This document shows, piece by piece, positions 23,232 to 35,218 of a stretch of 64,000 nt of DNA. Made by a program: the position numbers and the translations under genes. The DNA is taken from assembly GCA_050084515.1 (NCBI GenBank), contig CM114275.1, positions 19,220,001 to 19,284,000 on the forward strand, read 5' to 3'. Numbering within the stretch: the stretch's first letter is position 1; every line of letters starts with the position of its first letter. The stretch is from Blasia pusilla. Lineage: Eukaryota > Marchantiophyta > Marchantiopsida > Blasiales. The notes below the pieces were generated by a model that was not told the DNA's origin, ran no database searches, and saw only the letters and a list, made by a program, of their open reading frames with translations.

Positions 23232-26200
23232 TTAGGAACCCAGTGAAGTTGATAGGACAACATATGTTAGGTGTTGCAGTCCATCTTGAATTTTCTCAAT
23301 TGCTGAGCTTCCATCAATTTCTATATCACTGCGCACTGCTTGAGCCCGGTCTTCCATAGTACCCTCATTTAGCAATCCCTCTCTCACATCTTCTCCATCA
23401 TCGGTGGTCACCACATTCTTGACGGTAGTCTGGAAAGCTGCCGTAACATCCACAACCCCTGCGCATTTGAACTTTTGGTAATGATTAAAACTTGCTGGAT
23501 TGATCACTCCTAATTCTAAGGATCCGCTACTCATTCTATGCCAACTTCAGGGAGAAAAGAGTTATAACCAAGTGCATTTACATGATACACCACAAAATGA
23601 GATCTAAGGGGAGACGCTTGTTCTGAGAGGAGACTCTGACTTCAACTACCGCCGGAATCATGGCCTTGCCGGAATCTACAATAGCAAATGCAATAACTCT
23701 GTTGTAAAAACATAGTAACTTGGAGTTTACTATAGTGAAAAGCAATTTATAGAATTACTATAGTAACTTAGTGTTTTAGTACAGTAAATAGTAATTTGTT
23801 GTTACCATAGATTTACCTCAGTAATTCTGTGAACTATGGGCGGCAGGCCCTAACCCTAAAACCAAGAACTTCATCCTTTTGGCTGTACACAACCCATTGA
23901 GGGTGCCCTACGAAATTACATTATCTCACACCTTTCCGTATACAACTCTCCGAGCTTGAGGAGCTGATTGAGCAGCACTGAGTGCTTTGCTTACCTGAGT
24001 GGAGTGTTCTTCTGACCTCAGTAGTGCAGTGTGCTAAAGCACTAAGTGTGCTTCTGCTTACAGACTGAGGGGTCTGCTGACCTGAGGGGTTGAGTGAGTC
24101 TTGAGATGCAAGGTGTCTAGTAGTACTAACCTGAGTGGTGGCTATTGATATGTCTACTGCTGCTAACCTGAGTGGTTGATATTGCACTAAGTGTGCTTAT
24201 GTATGAATGCTACGTAGTCTGGTCGCACAGATTGTCTAGTGCTTTCCTCTACAAACTAACCTGAGTGGTTCCTGTTGCACTAAGTGTGCTTGTAAAAGCT
24301 AGGTTGTAGAGAAACTCTGATATTCTGAAAAACTCAAAACCAACTACATGAAGTCCATTTAGTCTTAACCTTCACAACAACCTCAGGATATGCTCTAGCT
24401 AAGGCGACCCAGTAACAACCTAAATCTATTTCTATGAAATGGAGGCATGTAGATTGATCCAGAGAATATTTTCAAGTTTCGATTTTTCATAAACTAGGGT
24501 TGAGAGGAGCTGAGAACTCGAAAAGATGCTGGTCTCACTTCGTCATACCTGTGATGAAACTGTCTGAAACAGCCTCAATATCTGCAGCCATAGCTCTAGC
24601 CCGGGCACTAATAAGTGAAGCTTTTCCTATGCAATCTTCTGGCCACGCAAAGTCCTCTGCTCCATTGGCATTTGTCTGTTCAGTTGTACTAGTTGTCAAC
24701 ACAGACTTTCCAAGTACTAGGAGATGAGATATGCACATTGCACAGAGCTCAGAAACCCTCTGCAGAGGACAGTAGACACACTTTTTGCATCAGATCTCCA
24801 GATCGAGAAAGTAGCCTGACATCTGCTTGTTAGATCTCTGTTGGCATATGAGATTATCACTAAAATAAGTAGAGTGGGTCTGTCAACGCCGGCCCAAGGG
24901 ATCAAACGAAGACAGGAGGTAAATCTAGCTGAAGACAACTTAGATTACAAGATCTTACTCACATGAACACCTTCTGCTTTGATAGCCTCCAGTCGGTCGG
25001 ACGTTTTCTTCACTACTTCCTTCATAGCCAACCCACCCAGAGCTGCAGTAAAACTGAGAGCACTCCAACTTGGATGTTCAGCAGCAGAAAAGAACATAAG
25101 GCTTATCAAACCCAACAGTTCAAACATTTTCCTGGGTACGAATGGGTATCTTGTAAGACTTTAAACAAACTAGGTATTGGAAGCCAAAATAAAATACTTG
25201 GCTAAACTGCTCTGCAAGAATACTTGGTGATCTTTTGCAGCGATCAACCTACCCCGTAGCCATTTCAGCTGCTTTACTTATGCTTGATTCCCGAAGCGCT
25301 TTCAGCTCACTTCCATTACATGAAGATTCGGCCTCAACCTTCTTGCCCTTATAAGCTCCCTCATCACCATCTCCAGTCAGTGCCAATATAGACTGCAGTT
25401 GTTTGAGTGTTGCATCGAAAGTGATTTTGGGCTCTCCTACTAATTTGGCACGAGCCCGGTTGCATAGTAGGGTGTAGTGATTGGACAGAGCTTCCAGTTC
25501 CTGCACGTTAATCAAGAGACATTAGTGGGTTTTGATGAGAAGTGATGTAAACTCTGGATCACCCAAATAAAAACAATTCGTAACCTATTAGTAACCAAGT
25601 GGAAGCAAAAATTATTACTTTTGATGTGCTTCGTATTTAGTAACAGAAAGGATAAGAAGATGGTGACATGAATATTAGGCGTGAGCAATTGAATCGTAGA
25701 TGCAGGAATCTTCAAGAGCCCTCTGACTCCCTCGAAATAGTGTGTGTCATCTCTATATCATTAGCTAAAGCTACTCGGAGTATTGCTTGACAAAACATAT
25801 TCCTACCTCTAAATGTTCCGGGCCTCCATAAATGTAGAAGCAATGATCAAAAGTCACTTCTTCATTGTAGCCTTCTTCATCACCCACTCCTTGCTTTGAG
25901 AGAATAGAATCTTTCTCAAATTCAATGCCTGTCTCTGCAGCCAACATATCTAAAGTTTCCTTTCCCACATACTCCAGCACTTTGAATCCTCGTGCAGTCA
26001 GAGCCATACCACCCTACAGATCAACAGTTACAGTCAACATCTTAAACAGGAACTCACTCTACACTCCAAATCACCCTTCTCCATTCAACGCTTTCAGTAA
26101 AGTCGCTAGTAACAAGTCATTCCATTGCAAAAGCCTCAGCAACAGGCGACATACAGTAGGTACTACTAGTGGCCTGAAGGTAGCTTACTTCTAAAATACT

Positions 26201-27832
26201 TGGGGCAATTGAACCAGCGGAAGTAAAACCACCCTGCTGTATGCTTCCTGCCAAATTCTCTGCTGAGTGTTCCAATCTGGTGGAAGAAGTGATAAGTTAA
26301 GTCCACCACTGGGATTTACTGCCATGGAAAGTCATTGAAATTGAAGATAAAATAATTTGGCAAACAAATGTTTCTTACTTTTGAACCAGACTCACACTTC
26401 CTTTCCATGCATTTCCAAACGCTTGGAGTGCTCCAGATGTTATGTTCTCCACTGATTCGTCAAAAACCTTGAGACCCTGCATTTACAAAGTGTAACTGAT
26501 TAGTCCTGAAATTATTGCAGATGCGCGACTTATGTTATGCAAGTATATATATACAGCAAAGAAACTATTGCGACGTCCCACCTGTCCGAGGATAGAATCT
26601 TTGCTGGCACTCTCTAGTTTGTCCAAAGCGGCCTTCCGCAAGGCCTCTTCTGGCGTTGAAGGTTCGGTCTCCTTGACCTTCGATTCCTCTGTAACAGCTG
26701 CTGTCTCCTCTTCGCCTTGATCAATTGACTCAACAACGCTCTGCTGCAAGTCGGCAACTCCCTTGGCCGCACCCTTGGCAGCTGCAACGGCCTGAAGACA
26801 AAGTGATAGCCCGTTCAGAACCAGCCAATGTCGACCACACATTCAATTCAGAGAGGCCGGCTTTATCCAATCGATTTCAAGTTCAGTCAGAATAATTCAG
26901 CGAACGACGAGTGCTGGAAGAAGCTCGCGCCCTATTGTGATGATGGAGAAAAAGTGATAAAATATAACGTAAACCAAGAAGCCCCGGTGTCAAAACCGGC
27001 CGCGTGGTCGAAAATTTTGCCTTACTAGCTGCTCCACTTGGATTTTCCCTAGTCCTAGCCCTTACCATCTACAGTCCAGCATCCAGGGTTTGGGCGTGCC
27101 TTCAAGACGTGACTGGATACGCTTTTACCCGATTCCCCCAACTTAGAGAGGGTAAATTTTGAGTGCTACGCCGATGTACGTTGAATTGATAAGCGGTTCG
27201 AGGGGCAAAATTCGGGGAAAATGAGAGTGTTGCGGCCGAGTTCTCTTCAAGGAGAACCCGTGAATCTTCATTCAAGCGAATTCCTTATCCAGATGCAAGA
27301 AACGAAGGTTATCTTTGGCTATGATCACACCCAGATGAACGGACATTAAAATTACGACAGATCGGAATCGTCTCCCTTTCGATTCCCAGGTTTCTTTCAT
27401 TGCGCCCGAAAATGTCGCAAGTTCTTGGGCAATTCCAAGACGCAAGCACTTGCCAGTCCACAGAGCCAACTCACTTTGTAAACCGTGTCATCGTGAGATC
27501 CCCGTGCGCCCCAAACTGCATCTAAAACAGACTACTCATCCACGCCAGGAGGCGCACGCACAGAATCGTCAAACCCGTGGCAACAACTTCGAAAATTTCC
27601 AAAGAGACGGCACACATGACTCCGATGTAAACACTAAGACTCACATTTTTGGAGATTTCTTCAGCAACATCAGCCGCGGCTTTCTGAAGGTCCGAAAACA
27701 CAGACAACGCAGACGTGCCCCATCCTCCCCATCCCCATCCTCCCCCCCCCCCCCCTCCCCTCCCCCTCCCCCTCCTTCTCCTTTCGCTACCTCTTCAGCT
27801 ACCGCAGAACTTTCTTGCACCCCGTCCTCCAT
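23232..27832 (-). CDS. FAM114: FAM114/DUF719-type protein, 9 exons, with a poly-C frameshift in exon 1
   Basis: Exons on the - strand: 27832-27645, 26791-26582, 26476-26379, 26276-26189, 26013-25807, 25500-25253, 25131-24963, 24759-24549 and 23458-23232. All introns are GT-AG and all junctions keep phase. The product would be about 548 residues. It starts MEDGVQESSAVAEEVAKG, then a Gly-rich stretch and GGWGTSALSVFSDLQKAA, the typical plant N-terminus. A central block has GLKVFDESVENITSGALQAF and MALTARGFKVLEYVGKETLD (the DUF719 core), then FDHCFYIYGGPEHLEELEAL. The C-terminus has AIEKIQDGLQHLTYVVLSTS. Animal FAM114 proteins are, as I recall, Rab2-binding Golgi-associated proteins; a trafficking role in plants is inference. 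The 14-C run at 27742-27755 puts the ATG and the GGWG segment in different frames: 12 or 15 C would restore the frame. That is most likely a sequencing or assembly slip. A TTG-started extension upstream was rejected in favour of the ATG at 27832. Confidence 0.92.
23950..24300. repeat. Short interspersed repeat cluster in the last FAM114 intron
   Basis: Two words alternate: CTAACCTGAGTGGT-like (about 23991, 24127, 24165, 24255) and GCACTAAGTGTGCTT (about 24040, 24187, 24274). They lie inside the 1.1-kb intron between exons 8 and 9. Distances are irregular, so it is a degenerate minisatellite. Confidence 0.65.
27721..27780. repeat. C-rich low-complexity tract with a 14-C homopolymer
   Basis: The + strand reads runs of C separated by single A or T, with an uninterrupted 14-C run at 27742-27755. 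It encodes the Gly-rich N-terminal part of the FAM114 protein and is the site of its frameshift. Confidence 0.9.
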
Positions 27833-28229
27833 CACCTCCCTCTCACCGTCGCGTTCTTTCGACGAGTCCTCCAATTCTCTCCGGATCTCGGATCCCAAAG
27901 CGCGCGCAATGAAGTCGCAGAATGAAGCGGCGATGGATGAGAATCAGCAGCCCTCCCTAACAACACGCCAGGTCGAGGCGGAGCGAAGCGAGCAGCGCAG
28001 CAAGTGCGAGAGAAAGCATGAGCAGGAGAGAAAGTTGGGGCAGCGGGAGGAAGAGAAGGCGACGACAGGTCGAGCGAGGAGAGGAGAGGAGGCACAGGCG
28101 CATTCCTTGTCACTTTACTTTACTCGCTTTCTTTACGGGCTGTGTGTGTGTATTCGCACTTGCTGTCGGGCCACGAAGACTAGTCCCAGAGAGATAGGAG
28201 CGGGAGTTTCTATGCTCCAATTCCATTAG

Positions 28230-30200
28230 ATGAGAAAGAAATAGCGAAAAATATTTCTATTCTGAACCTTTCATTCATTGTGAAGGATCTCTAAATTTAC
28301 TTTCAAAAAAATTTGGGATCGAAACGAATGATTTTCTTTTATTAAGTTAGAGATGGGTTTTGAAAAAAATGATTTATTTATAAACTAAAATTAAAATTGT
28401 GTTTATTATATTACGTTTATAAATTAATAAAATAAAACTACTGTGGCACCCCAAAAGTGGGATGGGGTATATTTAAAAAAAATATAATTTGACAATGTAA
28501 ATGTACACATACATAAAAAAGAAAGTGTCTTATTTACAGACTTAGTGTAGAAAATTAAATGGTACTTCGGTGTGGGGATTTCGATCACACAATCATGGCG
28601 GGGGACTACTTTGGGGACTACTTTGCGCACAATTCAATCTCCCCATGAACAATTTCTTGGCTCTCAAACGTATTGTATGCATGACACAACTTTATGTACA
28701 AGCTAATTCTTACTAGAACTGTCGTTACCTATTTTGGAGGCAAGAAAATGGAAATTGCAATGGAGGACTACACAAGTCAAAATAATATTTAGAGATCCTT
28801 CGCGATAAAACCTTGAGAGGAAGAAAAAAATTATTCTTTCCATCCTTTCAAAGGAGAATTTTTTTCACTATTCTATTATCATCTTTTCTCATTTTTTGAG
28901 AATAGTTTGTAATTTACTTTCCAAAATTTACTTGAAACCAAAAGTTTTCATTTTTTTTAAAGTACTGAAATAAGAATTTTATTTCTTAATAAAAAAATTA
29001 ACATGAAAGATATTTGTAATTTATTCATAAAACAGAATTCAATTTTTTCAATAATTTATTTTAAAAATTAATATACTTATTAAAACCCCTTTTCTCAAAA
29101 TTTGGTTTGTGTAGGCAAAATCAAACAAAAATAAAAAGAGAGAAAGGCTTCACACATGGCATTAATTGTGCAAATAATCATGTGTCTAGTTTTGAAATAG
29201 ATTGCATTTCAACTCCATATTTATTAAGAGGTATATTAAGTTTATCCCTTGTGCCTATTCATCCTTGGGTTTTCTAACCCGAAGTTGGGTTAGTTAACCC
29301 TAATCACTCTCCAAAATTCTCCTGTAAATGAAAATAAATTTGTTATGTTCTCCTTACTAGTGTGGAGGAGAATTTACTACAATGGGCAACTCCTCCTCAC
29401 GGAGAACAACATGTCGTGCGTTCGAATTTTTGTGGAATGCTCGCTTTTGCCCAAGTGTCCCTCACCGCTTAAGTCGACTCTCACCCTCCATGGCTTAACC
29501 CAAGGATGAATAGGCACGAGGAATTTTGCTGACACATATATTATTGCAAAATTTTTTTATATGTTTTAACATCCTAACTCTTGACATGGTTTCTTTTTAG
29601 CCAATAGAATAAAATTATTTTCATAGAGTGCATCTCAGATAGAGTAGTAAACACGAATCCACATAGACTAGCAAATTGGTGGGAGGAATCGATATTTTTA
29701 AAATTTTTATGGAAGGTTAGAATTACATAAGGGGTGGTTTAATATTAAATATTTAACAGAGAAATTAAATTACGAAAAATCCAAAGTTATTACACCTTTA
29801 AAATTTAAGAAAAATAAAATAGATTTAAATTTAAAAGGAATTATTTCATTTTAAATAGTCATTTTCTTACGAGCACGGGCCTACCAACTAGTGGGAAATG
29901 GAGATGAGGTGACTTCATCCATTAATAAGAAGTTTTTCTTAGAAGTTTTTTTTCAATAAAACCGCATGCCACAAGTGTAGCCCTTAATAATTAAATTCTG
30001 TTAAAAAATTCACTTATATTATTATGAAGAGTGCTGTAAAAAAAATTCCATGGTGGCATTCTTCTCGGTCAAATCCCTCATATTTTGAAAAGCAAAAAAG
30101 AACTCAAAATTCGTCTAAAATGAGGGCTTAACAATTTTGCAAACTAATTGTGAGAGGTATGTATAGTACCGGGGTCATATTGTCCGAACTGTCCTAAGGG
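28230..30200. other. AT-rich intergenic DNA
   Basis: Long A and T runs, no ORF over about 70 codons and no recognisable domain. Nothing is supported here except low-complexity AT-rich sequence. Confidence 0.6.
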
Positions 30201-30215
30201 CAGGTCCCCTTTATT

Positions 30216-30378
30216 CGGTCGCAAGCTGCCTACGATACATATCCTGCCGTAATGGTTTCACGGACCGAAGAATGGTCCTTGGTCCCTCCGTGCCGTCGGT
30301 CGCAAGCTGCCTACTATACATGTCCTGCCGTAATTGTTTCACGGACCGAAGAATGGTCCTTGGTCCCTCCGCGCCGTG
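30216..30378. repeat. Two-copy 81-bp tandem repeat
   Basis: The unit starting CGGTCGCAAGCTGCCTAC begins at 30216 and again at 30297, with a few differences (CGATACATA versus CTATACATG). Each unit contains ACGGACCGAAGAATGGTCC. A short hairpin, GCCGTGA-AAA-TCACGGC, follows near 30373. Confidence 0.85.
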
Positions 30379-30538
30379 AAAATCACGGCACGTAATCGGC
30401 AAGGATCGTCATGGGGTCGGGGAAGGACTCCTGCCTATTCCCAGATGTGGATGTTGGTTTCGTTACAGTTTCGGTTACGGAGCCCAATGGTAAGCAAGAC
30501 AACTTCCAACCGGTTCCAAACCGGCACACTTACCTGGC

Positions 30539-30702
30539 CGTTTCCGGCACACTTACCTGACCGTGGGTGAAGCAAATTGAAAATGCCATCCATCAGGTGC
30601 GGGAACTTGGGTGAGAACCCTAACCATTTCCGGCACACTTACCCGACCGCGGGTGGAGCAAATTGAAAATGCCATCCGTCAAGTGCAGGAACTTGGGGGT
30701 CG
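30539..30702. repeat. Two-copy 88-bp tandem repeat
   Basis: TTTCCGGCACACTTACC begins near 30540 and again near 30628, followed in both by ACCG..GGGTG.AGCAAATTG and AAAATGCCATCC. Copies differ at about one base in ten. A third short piece lies just upstream at 30524. Confidence 0.8.
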
Positions 30703-31024
30703 ACGTTTGGTGTTGGACTTCGTGTGGCCGTGCTCTAGGAAGCCACCTTGCAAAGTTAGCCCCTTTAAAATGTCTTAAAATAGTAAAGAATATACACTCT
30801 TTTTCATCCTTTGAAGGGTAAAAAAGAGTTGAGGTTCAATATTGGACCCATCCCGAATTTATTTGCTATCGGAAATTTGTTAGAGCACAAATATTAACCT
30901 CTAAATGTGTGGAAGAAAGGGTATAAATTCGTCGAATATTCAGTTCTCGAAGCTCTTTTCTCAGTTTAGGTGTGAAAGGTCGTTGTGAGAAACCGAATTC
31001 AAGGGCAAACTAGAAAAACAAAGA

Positions 31025-31399
31025 ATGTCAAGAGGCCGAAATAATAGCAGATTGTCCAAGAAGATAGGGCAAAGGTTTGTCGAGGTTAGTCCGGTAGCTT
31101 CAAGTTTAGATGATGCTTCAAAAAAATCAGCCGTAAGAGCTTTTCGGGAATGGTTCGGACATGATGTTAGCCTCCCGGAGATCTTCCAACAAACGATGGG
31201 AGAAAAACTGGGACGGGACCGATACTGGCAATTTGGCAGACACTGGGCCAGCTTGAGGTCCCTTTTCTTGGATTCCTTAAAAAATTGGAGATTGGTCGTT
31301 TCCGGATTGATTCTTGAGCTCTGGAGTCAAGCAATCGGGATTGGATATGGATTTAGGAAATTCGCTATCCTCCATACCGCATGGCACGCCACTTCGTGA
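31025..31399 (+). CDS. Uncharacterised 124-codon ORF
   Basis: An ATG-started frame, MSRGRNNSRLSKKIGQRF, continues with REWFGHDVSLPEIFQQ and a Trp-rich centre. No domain or family is recognised. It lies in a local GC-richer island between AT-rich flanks. No intron signals were assigned. It may be a chance frame. Confidence 0.25.
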   Translation: MSRGRNNSRLSKKIGQRFVEVSPVASSLDDASKKSAVRAFREWFGHDVSLPEIFQQTMGEKLGRDRYWQFGRHWASLRSLFLDSLKNWRLVVSGLILELWSQAIGIGYGFRKFAILHTAWHATS

Positions 31400-31473
31400 T
31401 ATCATTACGGCTACGTGCGGCTTGGTTTCGGAATCCGGATGTAGGAAACAGCTCGGTGCCACGATATCGGGCT

Positions 31474-32185
31474 TTAAGCCGTACAAAGTCGGGTCGTGAG
31501 GAAAGTGCGGTTGGACTCCAAGTTGTGAGGGATCGAGAGTAGAAAATTTGAAAGAGAGAATGCAAAAGCTTTCGAGGCTACGGCCGAGAGAAATCCCATT
31601 CCTACGAATTGATCCCGCGAGCGGTCACAGTCGGAAGACTGCAAGAATTCAAGAAGTTTGGAAGAGCTCCCGTGAACTCGGAGCACTCAATCCATGGTCG
31701 GCGCCAGAGTCGCAGCTTTTGCCGCATCTTCTCGATGTGGATCGCTAAATCCTCCAAACTCATGCGAAAGCCATGGAACGAAGGAGCAGTCAACACGCAC
31801 CCACGAAATCTCGCAGAAAAATCAGAAACAACGAACCTGAGTGCGCGAATCGATCCGGAGCCGAGCCGTCGCTGGCTTCACCGGCGATTGATTGATTGAT
31901 TCCGATAGCAAACACCTTGTTCCGCAGAGCAACGAGCGACCACTCCTAAACCCGAATCACGTCTACAATCTCTGACGCCATACAGTACTGCATACGCCTC
32001 TGCTCGCGCTGCATCGTGGTTTTCCCACAATCATCTTGCGGCTCTCCTGAGTCTCCTCGCCTCCGCAGCAATTCTTCGTCGCCACCGAAGCCACGATCAG
32101 CACGATCGCCCGAGCGCTCGCTCCGAGGATCTCGATCGTTGAGGACGCCGCTCCGCAAAACTCTACGCCAGCAGTAGCTCCGCAA
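31474..32185 (-). other. GC-rich island with possible - strand exons
   Basis: The - strand at 31964-31934 has ATG then ASEIVDVIRV and a stop. A following frame (about 31930-31600) is open for about 110 codons with LTAPSFHGFRMSLEDLAIHI, and another has LRVHGSSSKLLEFLQSSD. These could be exons of a small gene with a CpG-rich first exon, but no family was recognised and no phase-consistent splice model was found. A GA/CG-rich segment at 32040-32170 resembles a gene 5' end. Confidence 0.25.
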
Positions 32186-32199
32186 TCAAGTGTCGGTTC

Positions 32200-33780
32200 C
32201 TATGAACCTGCCAAGAACTGTCATGTCCTTCAACCCCTAATTTCAAAAAAGAAAAGTATATATTCTCCTTGTTTTTTTAATTGTTCTCTTATTTTGCGAA
32301 AAAAGCTATAATTTTTTTCTTTACTTGTATTTTTTCTTTTAACTATCCACGTGTAATCCATACAATATTCATGAATATGGTTCATGCACTATTAACAATG
32401 TATAATTTTGATTTATTATTTATAATGTATCATTGAATTTAAATAAAATTTTATCTTAAATATCATATGATCTTATTGATTTGAAAAGATATGTGTCAAA
32501 ATAGAATAGATTCATGTATTATTAATAATGTATAATTTTGATTTATTATTAATAATGTATCATTGAATTCGAATAATTTTTTCAATTTTAAATATCATAT
32601 GATCTTATTGGTTAGAAAGGATATACGTCAAGATAGTGTAGGTTTAAATCAACTTCTAAAATATTAATTAGCTCTCAAAATTTTTGATTGTCTTTTAAAT
32701 CAATTTTGAGCGATCCATATGTCAAGAAAGCGAGCGATCTTATTGGCTTAGAAAACGAACCATCCCATTAGTTGAAAATGCGAGGTGTCAAAAGAGGAGG
32801 AGGTTGCAAAACGAAAAGGCGCTCTCCCATAATAATATAGATGAATGCAATTTATTCATCTATAAATTATTAAACCCCGACAAGGGGGAGAACAAAGTAA
32901 TTAATATATATGGGCAGAGGATGGGTGGATATTCTAGATGGCCTAGGAAGAAAATAGGGCCGTAAATATTTTAAAGCTATGGCAAACCCAAACCTCTATT
33001 ACCGACTGTAGCTCATCCCATGTATTCGATGACTTCTCATCCGTATTTCTTTTTCCCAGTGGAAATAATTCTCATCAAAATTTATTTTGAAAACGAGTTT
33101 TTTTAATCATTTTCTTCTTCCCTTCCTCATCTTTAATAGAATTTATTTTTCAACTTAAAATTTCCCTCTTCAAGGAACTCAAAAAGTTAATTCATTTTTT
33201 GAAGATTCCAAATTTGATGCTTCATCTTTCCAAATAAAGGAAGATAAGTATATAAGTTTTTTTTTGAATAAGGGAATTTTTCCCTTCGATAAGGTGATGG
33301 AAGTGGGGTTTTTCTTAAAATGAGAATATGAAAAATAAATGAATTGGAAGGGGATTCAATGATTTCTCAACATTAATCTATATTATTATGAGAAGGAACA
33401 TACATAAATACATGAAAAAAATAAACGTTTGAATATTTATAGTAATTTTTGGTGGTAAAAAAGATCATGGATGAAAAATGAAAAATGAAATCTATATTAT
33501 TATTGGAGAATTGTTTTTGATTTGCAAACACCTCTCTATTTGACACACGGAATCTGGGCAGCAATAAAAAATTTCACATGCTACAAGTAAAAAAAAATTT
33601 GAATTTGTGTATAACATCATTATTTCCTTCACGGGCACTGGCAAAATAATAAACTAACATCACATTTGAAAAAAACACCTTTCGGGAAAAGAAAGACTTC
33701 CCTTAAATTTATTATTTGTTAGCTCTTATGCTAAAAATTACACATGTCAATAGAGGAGGAAAGCATAAAGTACATGATAA
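32200..33780. other. AT-rich intergenic DNA with a 130-bp duplication
   Basis: No gene. Bases 32383-32511 and 32513-32640 are two near-identical copies sharing ATGTATAATTTTGATTTATT and AAATATCATATGATCTTATT. Poly-T and poly-A runs elsewhere. Confidence 0.65.
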
Positions 33781-35218
33781 GAAAGGTTCTCAGACCTCAT
33801 TAATCATATAGACCATGACACAAGACCATTGAAAGACAAGGTGGGAAAAAAGGACTTTAAATTAAGAAGGTGCTTTAATTTAAATCTCAATACCATGGCC
33901 CGTAAGCATATCATTCCCCACCTCGAGGAACTTCGTGTCCTTGAAACAACTAGAGAATGGACATCCAAGAACGTTGAAACCGGTATCTTTGGGCTACAAC
34001 TTCCGTCTTGTGACAGCACTCCAATCGCAACACGACACGAAATATAAGGATATTGGATAGTATTCTGTCCTATTGTAAGTAGCCTACTGGGATGATACTC
34101 ATGAGAGCACTTTACAAACTTCCTTATGTTTTGGAATAAAATGCAACTCGCTCCGGAGCTTTATCGCACTTCTGCGTCCGCTCACTTTTAAAGTGTCCCT
34201 GTCATTTGGACTGCACCTATATTGGACAGGATGTGTGTTGTGTTGGATATGTGTTTCCAGAGCTCATTTGAAATGTATGGGTCATTTTTCTCCCGTTAGT
34301 TTGGAGAGCAGAAGCACTCTAGTTTGTGTGAAGGGATTTCAGACACTCAACTTCGTCTAAATTCCAGACCGACTAGAGTGAATTTTAGTCAGCGCTCTGA
34401 GGGGACCCTTTCCAAAGAGGTGTGTCTGCTTCATCCCACTCGAGCAGTCGCGTTGCAAAGTAAAACCACTGGATCTCTCACTGGGAAGTCCATTCCATGT
34501 AAGAGTTGGGAAATGAAGGATAGTAATGGACAGCCAAAAGCTCATCAAGGTTGCTGAAAGGGTGGTACTCTGGTGGTGTTCTAGGAGGTAAATCATTTGG
34601 GCTCAGCAAGAAGACGGCGAATCTGTCTGCTTATGCAGTCCACTCTCTATTCAAAGCCAGTACAACATTGCAAGATGACAGCTTCACGATAATGCAGTAA
34701 CAACTACTGGATCACTCGCCTTTGCTTTCAGACTACAGCGGGTTGACAAATTTGACACACGAATGGCATTATTTTGCATCTACAGTTCGTTCCATTCATG
34801 CACCATACATAGAGGAAGGTGGACTGATGCAGAAGTTCATCCTTCAAATTTCACTGTCTCCAGTATAGCAGTAATAGTCATGGATAATGACGGACACCGC
34901 TTGAACAAAGTGCCCTCATAGCACTTCCCTGAACGTGAATTACTGACGTACAGCATGATTGGGAAAACTATAGCTGCTCTACTGGTCCTACTCTTATGAA
35001 TATTGTACACAATGCCTTCCCTGAAACAGATAACTTGTATGCTGAACCCTCAAATGAGTTCCTGTGTGGGATACGATCAAGTTCCTGGACTCCTATCTGG
35101 ACCAACACTAAATACCTCCAAAGACCTTGGAAAAACATTGAGAGGTGATAAATCACACCATTCTTAGTTTACAGAAGGCCGCAAAATTTGCCATCCCTCA
35201 CCACACCCATAACTTGTG
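33780..35218. other. Region downstream of the CBL gene, no supported gene
   Basis: Short frames on both strands (33829-34047, 34324-34557, 34968-35156) have no recognisable domain. Part of it is the CBL 3' UTR. The + strand near 34980-35120 is fairly free of stops but matched nothing known. Confidence 0.45.

Noticed and set aside
27645-27898. Longer FAM114 start at 27898
   Set aside because: The first codon there is TTG and no in-frame ATG lies between it and the upstream stop; the ATG at 27832 fits the family.
27450-28229. 259-codon + strand ORF
   Set aside because: It runs antisense across the FAM114 first exon and 5' region; its Pro-rich part is just the C-rich tract read in the other direction.
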